From NCBI RefSeq assembly GCF_018070575.1, contig NZ_JAGPXN010000024.1, positions 26,384 through 90,383 of the forward strand: 64,000 bases of DNA. Direction: 5' to 3'. This stretch comes from Micromonospora sp. C31 (GTDB lineage: Bacteria > Actinomycetota > Actinomycetes > Mycobacteriales > Micromonosporaceae). The position numbers and the translations under genes are program-made. Shown in pieces: positions 16,808 to 26,276 of this stretch (position 1 is its first letter; each line of letters starts with the position of its first letter). The notes beneath the pieces are model-generated. The model was not told the DNA's origin and did no database searches. It worked only from the letters and a program-made list of their open reading frames with translations.

Positions 16808-18182
16808 GGGACTGTACAAATTACGGCTGATCGACCGATCAAGGGAGAGACGCCAGATGACGACCGAGACGACCGTGGGACAGCCGGCCGTGGAGCCGGT
16901 GGGTGCGGTCACGGATGAGCAGTCGATCGCGATGCTGGTCGATCGGGCTCGTGGGGACGGGTTGAAGCTGACCGGTGAGGGCGGGCTGTTGCAGCAGCTC
17001 ACGAAGCGGGTCCTGGAGTCGGCGTTGGACGGTGAGATCACCGATCACGTCGGCTACGACAAGCACGACCCGGCGGGTCGGGGCAGCGGGAACACCCGTA
17101 ACGGCAGCCGGACCAAGACCGTGCTCACCGACGTCGGACCGGTCGAGGTCCGGGTCCCACGCGACGCCGCCGGGACGTTCGAGCCGCAGATCGTGCGTAA
17201 GCGGCAGCGGCGCCTGACCGGGGTCGACGACATGGTGCTGTCGCTGTCGGCCAAGGGTCTCACTCACGGGGAGATCGCCGCGCACCTGGCCGAGGTCTAC
17301 GGCGTTGAGGTGTCGAAGCAGACCATCTCCACCATCACCGACATGGTCATGAACGGCATGGCCGAGTGGCAGAACCAGCCTCTCGACAGGGGGCGGTTTC
17401 TACCGGGCATGTTCATCGATGCCATCAACGTCAAGATCAGGGACGGTCAGGTCGCGAACCGGCCGATCTACGTGGTCATGGCGGTCACCGTCGACGGGCA
17501 CCGCGACATCCTCGGGATCTGGGCTGGTGACGGCGGTGAGGGCGCGAAACACTGGCTGCATGTGCTCACGGAACTGAAGAACCGCGGTGTCCAGGACGTG
17601 TTGATGCTCGTCTGTGACGGGCTCAAGGGCCTGCCGGACGCCGTCGCGACGGTGTGGCCGCGCACGATCGTGCAAACCTGTGTGGTTCACCTGCTGCCAA
17701 CTCGTTCCGCTACGCGGCTCGCCAGGACTGGGACAAGATCGCCAAAGCGCTCAAGCCGGTCTACACCGCGGCGACCGAGGACGCCGCGACCGAACGGTTC
17801 CTCGAGTTCGCCGAGACCTGGGGCAAGAAGTACCCGGCGATCGTGAAGCTGTGGGAGAACGCCTGGGCCGAATTCGTGCCCTTCCTCGCATTCGACGTGG
17901 AGATCCGCAAGGTCATCTGCTCCACGAACGCGATCGAGTCGATTACGCCCGCATCCGCAAGGCCGTCCGTGCCCGAGGACACTTCCCGAACGAAGCCGCA
18001 GCACTCAAGTGCGTCTACATGGCGTTGATGAGCCTCGACCCCACCGGCACCGGCCGCCGCCGATGGACCATGCGCTGGAAGGCGCCGCTGAACGCCTTCC
18101 AGATCGCCTTCGAGGGCCGGCTCACCCCGGCCAACGACTGACCACCTCAACAACCAAGATCAGCCGTAAGCTTGACAGACCC
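16808..18182 (+). mobile_element. IS256-family insertion sequence, inactivated
   Basis: The element is bounded by imperfect inverted repeats: left GGGACTGTACAAATTACGGCTGATC at 16808-16832 and, on the opposite strand, right GGGTCTGTCAAGCTTACGGC followed by TGATC at 18158-18182 (20 of 25 bases agree). Inside is one transposase gene carrying two single-base deletions. The 8-bp flanks (CCGGTGGC left, GGTTGGTC right) do not match, so no clear target duplication remains. This implies age or rearrangement around the element. Confidence 0.85.
16857..18141 (+). pseudogene. IS256-family (mutator) transposase, two frameshifts
   Basis: The first frame (from ATG 16857) carries a typical mutator-type transposase: LTGEGGLLQQLTKRVLESAL, EITDHVGYDKHDPAG, and the DDE start FIDAINVKIRDGQ and LMLVCDGLKGLPDAV. 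After VVHLL (about 17697) a base is missing, so the protein continues in another frame as NSFRYAARQDWDKIAKALKP. A second single-base loss at about 17944, inside NAIES (normally followed by NARIRKAV), moves the C-terminus (FPNEAAALKCVYMALMSLDP to LTPAND) to a third frame. Each shift is explained by one deleted base. The enzyme would be non-functional unless frameshifting rescues it, which two separate sites make unlikely. Confidence 0.9.
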
Positions 18183-18301
18183 GGTTGGTCGAGCGAACCG
18201 CTCCCACTCCAGCCGATGGCGTTGCTCGTCCGGTAACGAGGCGCAGCGGGTGGACCTGTTGACGGTGCGGCCGGCGGTGGCGCCGGCGCCATCCCATCGG
18301 G

Positions 18302-18970
18302 TCAGGCGGACGGCGGGGGCCGGTCTTTCCTGTTCCCCGGGTCGTTGCTGAGGAAGTAGGCGCCGAGGGCACCTGCGAGGGTGCCGAAGACGACGACCGA
18401 GTAGACGGCGAGGAGCAGCTCGACGATCTGCGCCAGCTTGTTGGGGGAGCCCAGGGGCTCACCGGTGATGGTGGTCAGGGCGACGTCGTGCAGGGCCTCG
18501 CCGTAGCCGCGGTAGGCGCCGGCGAGCACGAGCAGTTGCCCGACGGTGAGGACCACGGTGGTGGTGATGATCGCCAGCCAGGCGAGGCGGTCGGTGAGCA
18601 GTCGCCCGGCCGAGCGGGATCCGCGAACGGCGGCGGTGATCACGCCGCCGGCACGGGCGGCGCGCAGGGCGGTCGCGGCGCGCGCGAAGCGTAGGAATGG
18701 CACGGCGAGGAAGATGACCTGCCACCAGTTGCGTCGCCAGAACTGGCGGGCGCGGTGGCGGGCGAGCCAGGCGCGGAGGGCGAACTCCGCGACGAACACC
18801 GCCCACAGCACCCAACTGGCGACGGTGAGCGCGGCGGACACGCCGGGGTCGCGGGCCAGAGCTTGGCCGAGCACGAGGAGCACGAAGATCACCCCGAGGG
18901 CACCCATGGGTTTGTCGAGCCGGCGGGCGAGCCCGTTCAGGGTGGCGTCGCGTTCGGAGGGGCGTTTCAC
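18302..18970 (-). CDS. Ion-channel-like membrane protein without a canonical K+ filter
   Basis: A 222-aa protein with a voltage-gated channel layout: helices at about 24-40, 48-68, an Arg-rich segment (FLRFARAATALRAARAGG, about 92-109) in the S4 position, 130-150, and a final helix about 182-208. The pore loop reads ALTTITGEPLGSPN where a potassium channel has TTVGYGD, so ion selectivity is unclear; similar ion-transporter-type proteins occur in actinobacteria. It ends with a charged tail (NDPGNRKDRPPPSA). The gene lies 69 bp upstream, in the direction of transcription downstream, of the HtrA gene on the same strand. Confidence 0.72.
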   Translation of the reverse strand: MKRPSERDATLNGLARRLDKPMGALGVIFVLLVLGQALARDPGVSAALTVASWVLWAVFVAEFALRAWLARHRARQFWRRNWWQVIFLAVPFLRFARAATALRAARAGGVITAAVRGSRSAGRLLTDRLAWLAIITTTVVLTVGQLLVLAGAYRGYGEALHDVALTTITGEPLGSPNKLAQIVELLLAVYSVVVFGTLAGALGAYFLSNDPGNRKDRPPPSA

Positions 18971-19039
18971 CGGCGCATCCCGTACCGCCCCTTGGCGGCG
19001 GTGTCCGTGCTGTTCCGGGGTTTCACGGCTGTCATCGGG

Positions 19040-20065
19040 TCAGCGGGTGGCGGCGGTCGGTGTCAACGTGGTGTCGCGGGGACTGCCGCTGCGCACGTAG
19101 GTCACCGGCACCCGCTGGCCGGGCTCGATGCCGCGCAACGCGCCCAGGAACTGCTCCAGTGTGTCGGTGCGCTGCCCGGCCATCGCGGTGACGAGATCGC
19201 CGGGTCGTAGGCCGGCGTCGGCTGCGGGTGACCCGGGGGCGACGTCGCGGACCAGTACGCCGCGGTCGGTGCCGGCATCGAGGGCTTCGGCGATCTGCGG
19301 GGTGAGGCGGGCGACGGCCAGTCCGAGATAGGGCTGGGTGACCTTACCGTCGTCGAGCAGGTCGTCGGCGATGTCGATGGCGGTGGCGGCGGGGATGGCG
19401 AAGCCGATGGAGACCGCGCCGGTCTGCGGCGGCAGGTACGCGTCGTTGATGCCGATTACCCGGCCGGAGTGGTCGGCCAAGGCGCCGCCGGAGTTGCCGG
19501 GGGATATCGCGGCGTCGGTCTGGATGAGGTCGACCAGGGCGTTGTCCTGGCTCGCGGAACCGGGGATCTCCCGCCCGACGCCGGAAACGATGCCCGCGGT
19601 GACGCTGTTGAGGAACCCCAGCGGGCTGCCGAGGGCGAGGACCGGTTCCCCCGGCGGAGGCAGGTCGGTGCGGAACGGCGCGGGCGGCAGGTCGGTGCGC
19701 GCGGCGCGCAGCACGGCGAGGTCGGTGACGGCGTCGGTGGCCACAGTCCGAGCGGCAACGCGGGTGCCGTCTGCGAGAGCGATCTCCACATCACGCTGGT
19801 CACCGACGACGTGCTCGTTGGTGAGGATCAGCCCGCCGTCACGGAAAATGACTCCTGAGCCCATGGACTGCCCCGCGCGGACGGTCACCACCGACGGCTG
19901 CAGGCGCGCGACGACCTGCGGCAGATCCACCGGCGCCGGAGCCGCCGCCTGCGGGGTGGGCGATGCCGCCGGGGCCGAGGAGGATGCGTCGGCGGTGCAG
20001 CCGCTGCCCAGTGTCAGCACCGCCGCCGCGCACAGCCCCGTCACCCACTGCGTTCGACGTTCCAC
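19040..20065 (-). CDS. HtrA/DegP-family S1C serine protease, lipoprotein, one PDZ domain
   Basis: A 341-aa envelope protease. The N-terminus is a lipoprotein signal (LTLGSGC, lipid-accepting Cys23) followed by a Ser/Ala/Pro linker. The trypsin-like domain has the triad His85 (LTNEHVVG), Asp115 (VTDLAVLR) and Ser192 (SPGNSGGAL). A C-terminal PDZ domain (about 245-335) starts around QPYLGLAVARL and contains VLVRDVAPGSPAADAGLRPG. Such proteases degrade or process misfolded proteins outside the membrane. All catalytic residues are present, so it should be active. It is followed by the channel-like gene and may be co-transcribed with it. Confidence 0.9.
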   Translation of the reverse strand: MERRTQWVTGLCAAAVLTLGSGCTADASSSAPAASPTPQAAAPAPVDLPQVVARLQPSVVTVRAGQSMGSGVIFRDGGLILTNEHVVGDQRDVEIALADGTRVAARTVATDAVTDLAVLRAARTDLPPAPFRTDLPPPGEPVLALGSPLGFLNSVTAGIVSGVGREIPGSASQDNALVDLIQTDAAISPGNSGGALADHSGRVIGINDAYLPPQTGAVSIGFAIPAATAIDIADDLLDDGKVTQPYLGLAVARLTPQIAEALDAGTDRGVLVRDVAPGSPAADAGLRPGDLVTAMAGQRTDTLEQFLGALRGIEPGQRVPVTYVRSGSPRDTTLTPTAATR

Positions 20066-20252
20066 GAGCGTGTCCTTTCGTGCTGGCCGTCGCGACTCGC
20101 GGCGGCGGTGGTCGAGTTGACAGTGAAGAGGGTCGCGCTACCCGGACCGTTGAACGGCAAACGCACCGCCGCCGCTCCGCTGCGACGCAGCTGCCCGCCC
20201 GGTGGGCCATGACCCGGTGCCGTGGCTGAGGCGAGCTGCGCCGCCTGCCGGT

Positions 20253-20522
20253 TCAGCGACGCGGGAGACGGTGCCGCTGCGTCCTGCTTCGCACGGCTGC
20301 CATGGCGACGGCTGCGACGGCCAAGGCGGCGATCAGGGCCACCGCGCCGATTCCGCTCGAGATCGCCACGATGGGCGCGATGAGGATGGCGAGGAACCAC
20401 ACCACGGCCGTTGGCACCGACGGCACCGTTGCCGCGCTGCGCATCCGCACCGTGAAGATCGGATCGCGGCGGAGGTGCCGCTCGATGTCGTCGAGTCGGC
20501 GACGTTCGTCCTGGCTCAACAT
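20253..20522 (-). CDS. DUF3040 small membrane protein
   Basis: An 89-aa protein with the DUF3040 opening MLSQDERRRLDDIERHLRRD, then two adjoining hydrophobic helices (about 37-57 and 60-78: VVWFLAILIAPIVAI and GAVALIAALAVAAVAM), and a basic tail. The family is frequent in actinobacteria, of unknown function and usually a small two-helix membrane protein. Length and motif agree with the family. Confidence 0.85.
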   Translation of the reverse strand: MLSQDERRRLDDIERHLRRDPIFTVRMRSAATVPSVPTAVVWFLAILIAPIVAISSGIGAVALIAALAVAAVAMAAVRSRTQRHRLPRR

Positions 20523-20675
20523 GTCTTTATCAGCCCCTCCGGGCGTGGAGCATCGTCATGCCGACACCGATTTTTCGAGCGCGGACGTTTCCAGGTGCGG
20601 CGGGCACGGGTAGCGGCGGCGGACACGACCGAGAAGGGAGACCCGTCATGAGGTCAGGCGACACGCCGATGCTGG

Positions 20676-21570
20676 TCAAGCGATGGTGCGCGACTGCTCG
20701 GAGGTCTCGACGCACAGATCGGCCCTGAGGGTGTTCTTGAGCCGCGCGTCGTTGACGTCGTCGGCCCACCCCGGCTGCGGTGCACTGCTCTGCGGGGTGT
20801 GGGTGAAGCGCGCCGCCAGTGGCGCCTCGGCGCTGGCCGAGAAATCCACCGAGGTGACCTCCAGCCGGGTGCTCCACAGGGCGGTGCGACCGGCGTTCAC
20901 CCAGGCTGCGGCGGCGTGCCGCAGCCGGACGTGACCACCGGGGGACTCAAGGTTGAGCAGGTAGGGCAGGCGAAACTGCGACGCCTGCGGAAAGCCCGGC
21001 GGCGGGGCGGCCACCAGCGCGGCGTCGGCGGCGCGGGCGCTGGACGTACCGCTGGATCTGGTGGGCTGACGGCGGCCCGGCGGCCCGGCGGGCCGCGCGG
21101 TCCTGGCGCCGGTCCTCTGCCGCGGCCGGGTCCTCGGGCCGGCCGACTTGCCCGGCCATCGCGGCCGCGACCAGGTGGTACGCCGAGGTGTCCGGGCGTC
21201 AAGCGGGTCGACCGCACCGCCCTGTTCACCGGGGACGATCTCCAGCCGGGAGATCGCGGCCAGGGATACCGGCGACGGACAGGTCGATCGGGCCGTCCGA
21301 CGGGCGCACCACGAGCACCACGTCGCTGGGTGGTGTGAAGACCGGCTTGGTCTGCACCAGTCGCGGGCTGGCACCCCGGGCGGCGTTCTCCAGGAGTTGC
21401 TGCGGAGGGAACCGCACCCACAGGTGCCCCTGAGCGGCGCCGGCAACCAGCTGCAGGTCGTAGCCGGTCGGTGGGCCGGGGCGCAGTTGCGGCCGCAGGT
21501 TGCTGACCGACACCTGCAACACGAGCTGGTCCTCGGCCCGGGTGAGCGCGAACGACGGCGAAAAGGCCAT
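20676..21570 (-). pseudogene. Multiply frameshifted remnant of an unknown protein
   Basis: Protein-like sequence runs leftward from ATG 21570 but changes frame at least twice. The first 105 residues (FALTRAEDQLVLQVSVSNLR, HLWVRFPPQQLLENAARG, SDVVLVVRPSDGPIDLSVAG) continue in a second frame as SLAAISRLEIVPGEQGG near 21270. A third frame covers YHLVAAAMAGQVGRPED to HQIQRY at about 21050-21190. The end returns to the second frame (FRLPYLLNLESPGGHVRLRH to the stop at 20676). The well-formed segments between shifts argue for one ancestral gene damaged by small indels. I do not recognise the family. Confidence 0.5.
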
Positions 21571-21809
21571 ACGCTCACCCTGGCCTCCGCCGCCCGCGGT
21601 GACATCGGTAGCCGCTGCCCATACTGTGCCGGCCCGCCGCCTACGTCGCGAGTGCCGCCGTCACCACGTCGATGACCGGGGACCAATCACCCCTTGTCAC
21701 TGATCGACAATCCCAGACGGGTTTTCGGGGTGAACGGGGGCGAGCCGGCAGGACGTCGTCAGGACCGACCGCGCCCAGCGCCCCATCATCGGGACGACCC
21801 GCTCGCCGG

Positions 21810-22838
21810 TCACCCGGCCAACCGGTGCAGCGGCACGGCGAGGTCGGGCAGCAGCCGTTCGCGTCGGCGGGACCAGGCCAGCGAGTCGGTGATGCCCACG
21901 GTCAGGTCACGCTCCGCGCGCCAGCCGAGCAGGTCCCGGGCGAGTCGGCTGCGGGTGTACGCACCGACGGTGTCGCCCGGTCGGCGCGGCGCCTCGGTCA
22001 CGGCGACGGGGCGGTCGACCAGGGTGTTGAACGCCGCGACCAGTTCCAGCACGGTGCTGCCGGTGCCGGTACCGAGGTTGATCGCGGCGTGCCCGGGCGC
22101 ACCGGCGGGGAAGAGGTCGTCGAAGCGTTCCAGTGCCCGCAGGTGGGCGGTGGCGAGGTCCCAGACGTGGACGTAGTCGCGCAGCCCGGAGCCGTCGTGG
22201 GTGGGCCAGTCCAGGCCGGCGACGGGGAACGGCTCGCCGGTGCGGTACGCGTGGATGAGCCGGCCGAGCGCGTGGGAGGGCGCGGCGAGTTGCAGCCCCG
22301 TGCGTAGGGCCGGGTCGGCGCCGATCGGGTTGAAGTAGCGCAGTGAGAGCACGCGCAGCGGGCTGCTGGCGGCGATGTCGGCCAGCATCCGTTCCACCAC
22401 GAGCTTCGTGTGCGCGTACGGGTTGCCGGCTCTCAGCGGTGACGTCTCGTCGACCGCGAGATCCGGGTCCGGCTCGTAGATGGAGGCCGACGAGCTGAAG
22501 ATCAGGCGGCGCACGCCGTGGGTGAGCAGCCGGTCGACGAACTCCAGTGTCACGGCCACGTTGGCGCGGTAGTAGTCGACCGGCCGGGCCACCGAGTCGG
22601 GCACGACGGTCAGCGCCGCGCAGTGCACCACGGCCTCGATGTCGGGATGGCGGTCCAGCACGTCGTCGACCAGCGCGGCGTCGGCGACGTCACCCTCGTG
22701 GAAGATCCGGCCGTAGCAGAACTCGCGCCGGCCGGTGATCAGATTGTCGATCACCACGGGCGTGTGGCCGGCGTCGAGCAGACGGGAGGCGACGGTGCTG
22801 CCGATGAAGCCCGCGCCACCTGCGATGAGCACCTTCAC
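21810..22838 (-). CDS. galE: UDP-glucose 4-epimerase-like sugar nucleotide epimerase
   Basis: A 342-aa extended short-chain dehydrogenase. It has the NAD-binding loop GGAGFIG (7-13), the Ser-rich catalytic strand IFSSSASIYEP (114-123) and the Tyr141-x3-Lys145 pair (NPYAHTK). The C-terminal substrate part includes LRDYVHVWDLA and INLGTGTGSTVLEL, typical of GalE. GTG 22838 is chosen because it follows GGAGGG and starts directly at the nucleotide-binding strand. It is divergent from the inositol-glycoside operon with a 200-bp gap, so it may supply or alter the UDP-sugar used by the GT4 enzyme there (inference). Substrate could be UDP-glucose or UDP-GlcNAc. Confidence 0.85.
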   Translation of the reverse strand: MKVLIAGGAGFIGSTVASRLLDAGHTPVVIDNLITGRREFCYGRIFHEGDVADAALVDDVLDRHPDIEAVVHCAALTVVPDSVARPVDYYRANVAVTLEFVDRLLTHGVRRLIFSSSASIYEPDPDLAVDETSPLRAGNPYAHTKLVVERMLADIAASSPLRVLSLRYFNPIGADPALRTGLQLAAPSHALGRLIHAYRTGEPFPVAGLDWPTHDGSGLRDYVHVWDLATAHLRALERFDDLFPAGAPGHAAINLGTGTGSTVLELVAAFNTLVDRPVAVTEAPRRPGDTVGAYTRSRLARDLLGWRAERDLTVGITDSLAWSRRRERLLPDLAVPLHRLAG

Positions 22839-23038
22839 GATCAGCCCTCCCCCGAGGCGTACCGCCGGTGCGGCACCCGCACCCACCTGCATCTTGCCCA
22901 TAGCCGGCGGTCGGCAACGGGCGATCGCCGTAGCCCGGCGCGCCCGCCCGACCGGTGCCGACCTGCGGGAATGGGCGGGCCCATCGCGGGTACCCGACGG
23001 CCCGGGTTTCGGGCGTCCGGCTGGACACGGGAGGAAGC

Positions 23039-24214
23039 ATGGCGGAGCAACGCATCGGGGTCGCGGTGGTGGGACTGGGTGGTGCGGTGGCCACGACGGC
23101 GGTCGCCGGAGTGGAACTCCTGCGGTTGGGCATGCGGGACATGTCGGGGCTGCCACTGGCCCACCGCACGGATCTGGTGCCGTACGAGTCGCTGGTCTTC
23201 GGCGGGTGGGACCTCTCCCCCGACGACCTGGCCAAGGCCGCGCACGTGCACCGGGTGGTGGAGCCCGCGCAGCTGGACACCGTCGCCGAACCGTTGCAGG
23301 CGATCAAGCCGTGGCCGGCGGTGTCCGACCCGGCGTGGTGCCGCAACGCGACCGGCGCCAACGTCGTGCCGGTCGGGCCGCTGCGGGACCGGGTCGCCCA
23401 CCTCCGCGAGGACCTGCGCCGGTTCCGGACGGATCAGGCGCTGGAGCGGGTGGTGGTGGTCAACCTCGCCTCCACCGAGGCACGGCCCGACCCGGCCGCG
23501 CCGGTGCTGGCCGGATTGACCGCGTTCGAGGAGGGGCTGGACCGCGACGACGCCATGATCACACCGGGCCTGCTCTACGCGTACGCGGCGATCCGGGAGG
23601 GCTGCCCGTACGTGAACTTCACCCCGAGTCTCGGCGCCGACGTGCCGGCACTGGTCGAGCTGGCGGAGCGGGAGCGGGTACCGGTCGCCGGTAAGGACGG
23701 CAAGACCGGCCAGACGCTGGTCAAGACGGTGTTGGCGCCGGCGTTCCGGTCCCGGGCGCTCGTCGTCGAGGGCTGGTACTCCACGAACATCCTGGGCAAC
23801 CGGGACGGGCAGATCCTCGACGACCCGTCATCGCTGGCCAGCAAGCTGGACACCAAGGGTTCGGTGCTCGACGACATCCTCGGTTACCCGGTCGAGGACC
23901 ATGTGGTGCGCATCGACTACTACCGGCCGCGCGGTGACGCCAAGGAGGCGTGGGACAACATCGACCTGATCGGCTTCCTCGGGCAACGGATGCAGGTCAA
24001 GGTCGACTTCCTGTGCCGGGACTCGATCCTCGCCGCCCCGCTGGTGATCGAGCTGGTACGGCTGGTCGTCGAGGCGGCCCGCCGCGGCGAAGGCGGCCCG
24101 CAGGAGCAGCTCGGCTACTTCTTCAAGGCCCCGCAGACACGCCACGGCCATGCTGCCGAACATGCCCTGCATGCGCAGGAGCGGACCCTGCTGCGGTGGT
24201 TGGACGCGGCATGA
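23039..24214 (+). CDS. Myo-inositol-1-phosphate synthase-like enzyme
   Basis: A 391-aa protein that should convert glucose-6-phosphate to an inositol phosphate with NAD. It has the N-terminal nucleotide site VAVVGLGGAVATTAV (about 8-22). The synthase core follows, with AGKDGKTGQTLVKTVL (the family's G-x-D-x-K-S/T-G-Q-T box), STNILGNRDGQILDDP, SKLDTKGSVLDDILGYP and DSILAAPLVIELVRL. All the recognisable catalytic blocks are there. The ATG at 23039 follows GGAGGAAGC. It is the first gene of a nine-gene plus-strand operon. Within the operon it most likely feeds the GT4 enzyme with an inositol-phosphate acceptor, parallel to Ino1 in mycothiol synthesis. Confidence 0.85.
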   Translation: MAEQRIGVAVVGLGGAVATTAVAGVELLRLGMRDMSGLPLAHRTDLVPYESLVFGGWDLSPDDLAKAAHVHRVVEPAQLDTVAEPLQAIKPWPAVSDPAWCRNATGANVVPVGPLRDRVAHLREDLRRFRTDQALERVVVVNLASTEARPDPAAPVLAGLTAFEEGLDRDDAMITPGLLYAYAAIREGCPYVNFTPSLGADVPALVELAERERVPVAGKDGKTGQTLVKTVLAPAFRSRALVVEGWYSTNILGNRDGQILDDPSSLASKLDTKGSVLDDILGYPVEDHVVRIDYYRPRGDAKEAWDNIDLIGFLGQRMQVKVDFLCRDSILAAPLVIELVRLVVEAARRGEGGPQEQLGYFFKAPQTRHGHAAEHALHAQERTLLRWLDAA

Positions 24215-25137
24215 CGACCGCGCTGGCGGCGCCGCCGGCACGCCGGCTGGCCGCGGTGGCGCCGGCGTTCCGGCAGATCGGCGACCTGAAGCGGGTCCGG
24301 GTGGCGCACGCCGACGGCTCCACCGCCGAACAGGCCTTCGTCCGGGCGTGGGCGGCGCTGGTCGCCGGCGCGGATCCGGCGGCGCTGGCAGCCCGGGAGT
24401 GCGCCGCCGCCGTGGCCGGGGCGCGGCTGGCCGGGGTGGACGCCGCCACGCTCACCGCCTGCGGCCTGTCCGCGTCGGAGGCGGAGACGGTTCTCGGCCG
24501 GGCAGTCGCGGAGCTGGCCGACGCGCTGCACCCGGACACGGCCGCCCGGCTACGCGATGCGCTGGCCGGGCTGGTGTCCGACCGTACGCCGGGCGGTGGT
24601 GTGCCGCCGTTCGTGTCCGCCCTGTGCCGCCAGCCCCGCGCGGGGGCCACCGCGCCGGGGCGGCCCCGCCTGATGGTCGAGCCCGCCGAGAGTCATGCGG
24701 AGCACAGCTGGGCCGTGGCCGTCTACGCCGCGCTGCTCGCCGAGGACGTCGGCGCGGATCCCGGTACGGCCTTCCTGCTCGGCCTGGCGCACCACCTGCA
24801 CAACGCCCGGCTGCCCGACGCCGGCTTCGCCGGTGAGATGCTGCTCGGCGAGCACCTCGACACGATCGTCGACGGGCTCACCGAGGCCGAACTCGCCACC
24901 CTGCCCGCCCCACTCGCGGCCCGGGTCAGCACGGCGCTGGCGGACCGCGCCGACGCGAACACCCCGCTTGGTGCCGCGTTCCACGCCGCCGACGTGCTGG
25001 ACCGGGTGCTCCAGACCCACCATCACGCCCGGGCGGCGGCCTTCACCGTCGAACAGGCGTTGGTCGACCTGCAGTTGGTGCACGACGGGCCGGTCGCCGG
25101 GTACCACCGTGCCGTGCTGCGGGCGGCGGGGCTGTGA
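24211..25137 (+). CDS. HD-domain-like protein of unknown substrate
   Basis: A 308-aa protein overlapping the previous gene (ATGA). The first half is Ala-rich and helical. The second half has metal-phosphohydrolase-like features: HAEHSWAVAVYAALLAED, FLLGLAHHLHNARLPDAGF (paired His where HD enzymes have His-Asp) and AFHAADVLDRVLQTHHH. This fits an HD-type hydrolase that removes phosphate from a small substrate, although a canonical HD doublet is not obvious. One natural job in the pathway would be dephosphorylating a glycosyl-inositol phosphate, a step for which the mycothiol route also needs an enzyme (inference). Confidence 0.6.
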   Translation: MTTALAAPPARRLAAVAPAFRQIGDLKRVRVAHADGSTAEQAFVRAWAALVAGADPAALAARECAAAVAGARLAGVDAATLTACGLSASEAETVLGRAVAELADALHPDTAARLRDALAGLVSDRTPGGGVPPFVSALCRQPRAGATAPGRPRLMVEPAESHAEHSWAVAVYAALLAEDVGADPGTAFLLGLAHHLHNARLPDAGFAGEMLLGEHLDTIVDGLTEAELATLPAPLAARVSTALADRADANTPLGAAFHAADVLDRVLQTHHHARAAAFTVEQALVDLQLVHDGPVAGYHRAVLRAAGL

Positions 25138-26276
25138 CCGCCGTCGGCACTCCGGTCGCCGGCGCCCAATGGCGCGGCCCCGACGGCAGCGGACTGCGGG
25201 CCGACACCGCGTACACCCTCACCGACGAGGTGCGCCGCTGGCCCGTGGTCGAGGGCATCCCGTGGCTGCGGCCCGGGCGCGACGGGCTGCGCGAGGCCGC
25301 GGTGGCGGCCCTGGACGCCGGTGACCCGCGCGGCGCGGCGGTGCTGCTGCTCGCCGACGCCGACGACTGGTGGGACGGCGACCCACCCCCGCCGCACCGA
25401 CTGCGCGCCGCCTGGGCGGCGGAAACCCTCACCGAGGCCGTCGACCTGCTCGGTCTCGGCCGGGTCGGCGCCTACTTCCGACACCGCTGGTCCGACCCCA
25501 GCTGGCTGGCCGCACTGGCGCTCACCGCCGCCCACCCGCCCGCCGGCCGTGAGGTGGTGGACCTGGCCTGCGGCGCCGGGCACCTGCTGCGGCACCTGGC
25601 CCTGCACGGGCACACCGACCTCACCGGTGTGGACGTGGTGTTCGCCAAGCTGTGGCTGGCCCGCCGTTTCGTGCTGCCCGCCGGCGCGCCGGTCGCGCTG
25701 GCCTGCGCAGACCTGACCGCCGGCTGGCCACTGCCGCCCTCCCCCGCCCCGCGCCACGTCGCCTGCCACGACGCGCTGTACTTCCTCGCCGACAAGGCCG
25801 CCTTCGTGGCCGCCGCGGCAGCCGCCGCCGGGCCACGGGGGGCGGTGCTGCTCGGGCACCTGCACAACGCCGCCCACCCGGCCGGCCGAGCCGGACTGCC
25901 GCTGTCCGCGCACGAGTGGACGGCGCTGCTGCCGGGCGCCCAGGCGTACGCCGAGGAGGAGTTGACCGCCGCGACGGCCGAGGGCCGGCTTCCGGTGCCG
26001 GCCACGGGGGCGGCGCTGGCCGCCACCGAGGCGCTCGGGCTCGCCTGCGACCGGGCCGCCGCGCCGGCCGACCCGGCGCTGCTGCTGCCCGCCGCCGGTG
26101 TCCCGGTTCGCCGCAACCCCCTCTACGCCGACGGTGACCGCACGTGGCCGGACGAGCGGTGGGCGGCCGAGTACGGCCGCCGGGCGTCGGCGTACCTGCC
26201 GCCGCGCTGGCCCGATCCGCCCGGACCGGACGCGGTGCGCCGTCGGCTCCTGCTCGACCTGCCCGAGCGGTGGTGA
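25134..26276 (+). CDS. Class I SAM-dependent methyltransferase
   Basis: A 380-aa protein starting at GTG 25134, which overlaps the preceding stop. The Rossmann domain begins at about 140 with VVDLACGAGHLLRHLALHG (motif I), followed by LTGVDVV (motif II) and a CHDALYFLADKAAFV strand (motif IV region). The N-terminal about 130 residues (DTAYTLTDEVRRWPVVEGIP) resemble the start domain of enzymes that methylate small molecules and contain a Trp-rich acidic patch (DADDWWDGD). The long C-terminal part is substrate-specific. It would methylate an intermediate of the inositol-glycoside pathway (inference). Confidence 0.75.
   Translation: MTAVGTPVAGAQWRGPDGSGLRADTAYTLTDEVRRWPVVEGIPWLRPGRDGLREAAVAALDAGDPRGAAVLLLADADDWWDGDPPPPHRLRAAWAAETLTEAVDLLGLGRVGAYFRHRWSDPSWLAALALTAAHPPAGREVVDLACGAGHLLRHLALHGHTDLTGVDVVFAKLWLARRFVLPAGAPVALACADLTAGWPLPPSPAPRHVACHDALYFLADKAAFVAAAAAAAGPRGAVLLGHLHNAAHPAGRAGLPLSAHEWTALLPGAQAYAEEELTAATAEGRLPVPATGAALAATEALGLACDRAAAPADPALLLPAAGVPVRRNPLYADGDRTWPDERWAAEYGRRASAYLPPRWPDPPGPDAVRRRLLLDLPERW

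Noticed and set aside
16708..16842. N-terminal extension of the phage-like 669-aa protein
   Set aside because: It reads into the IS inverted repeat and lacks a ribosome site; GTG 16707 has one.
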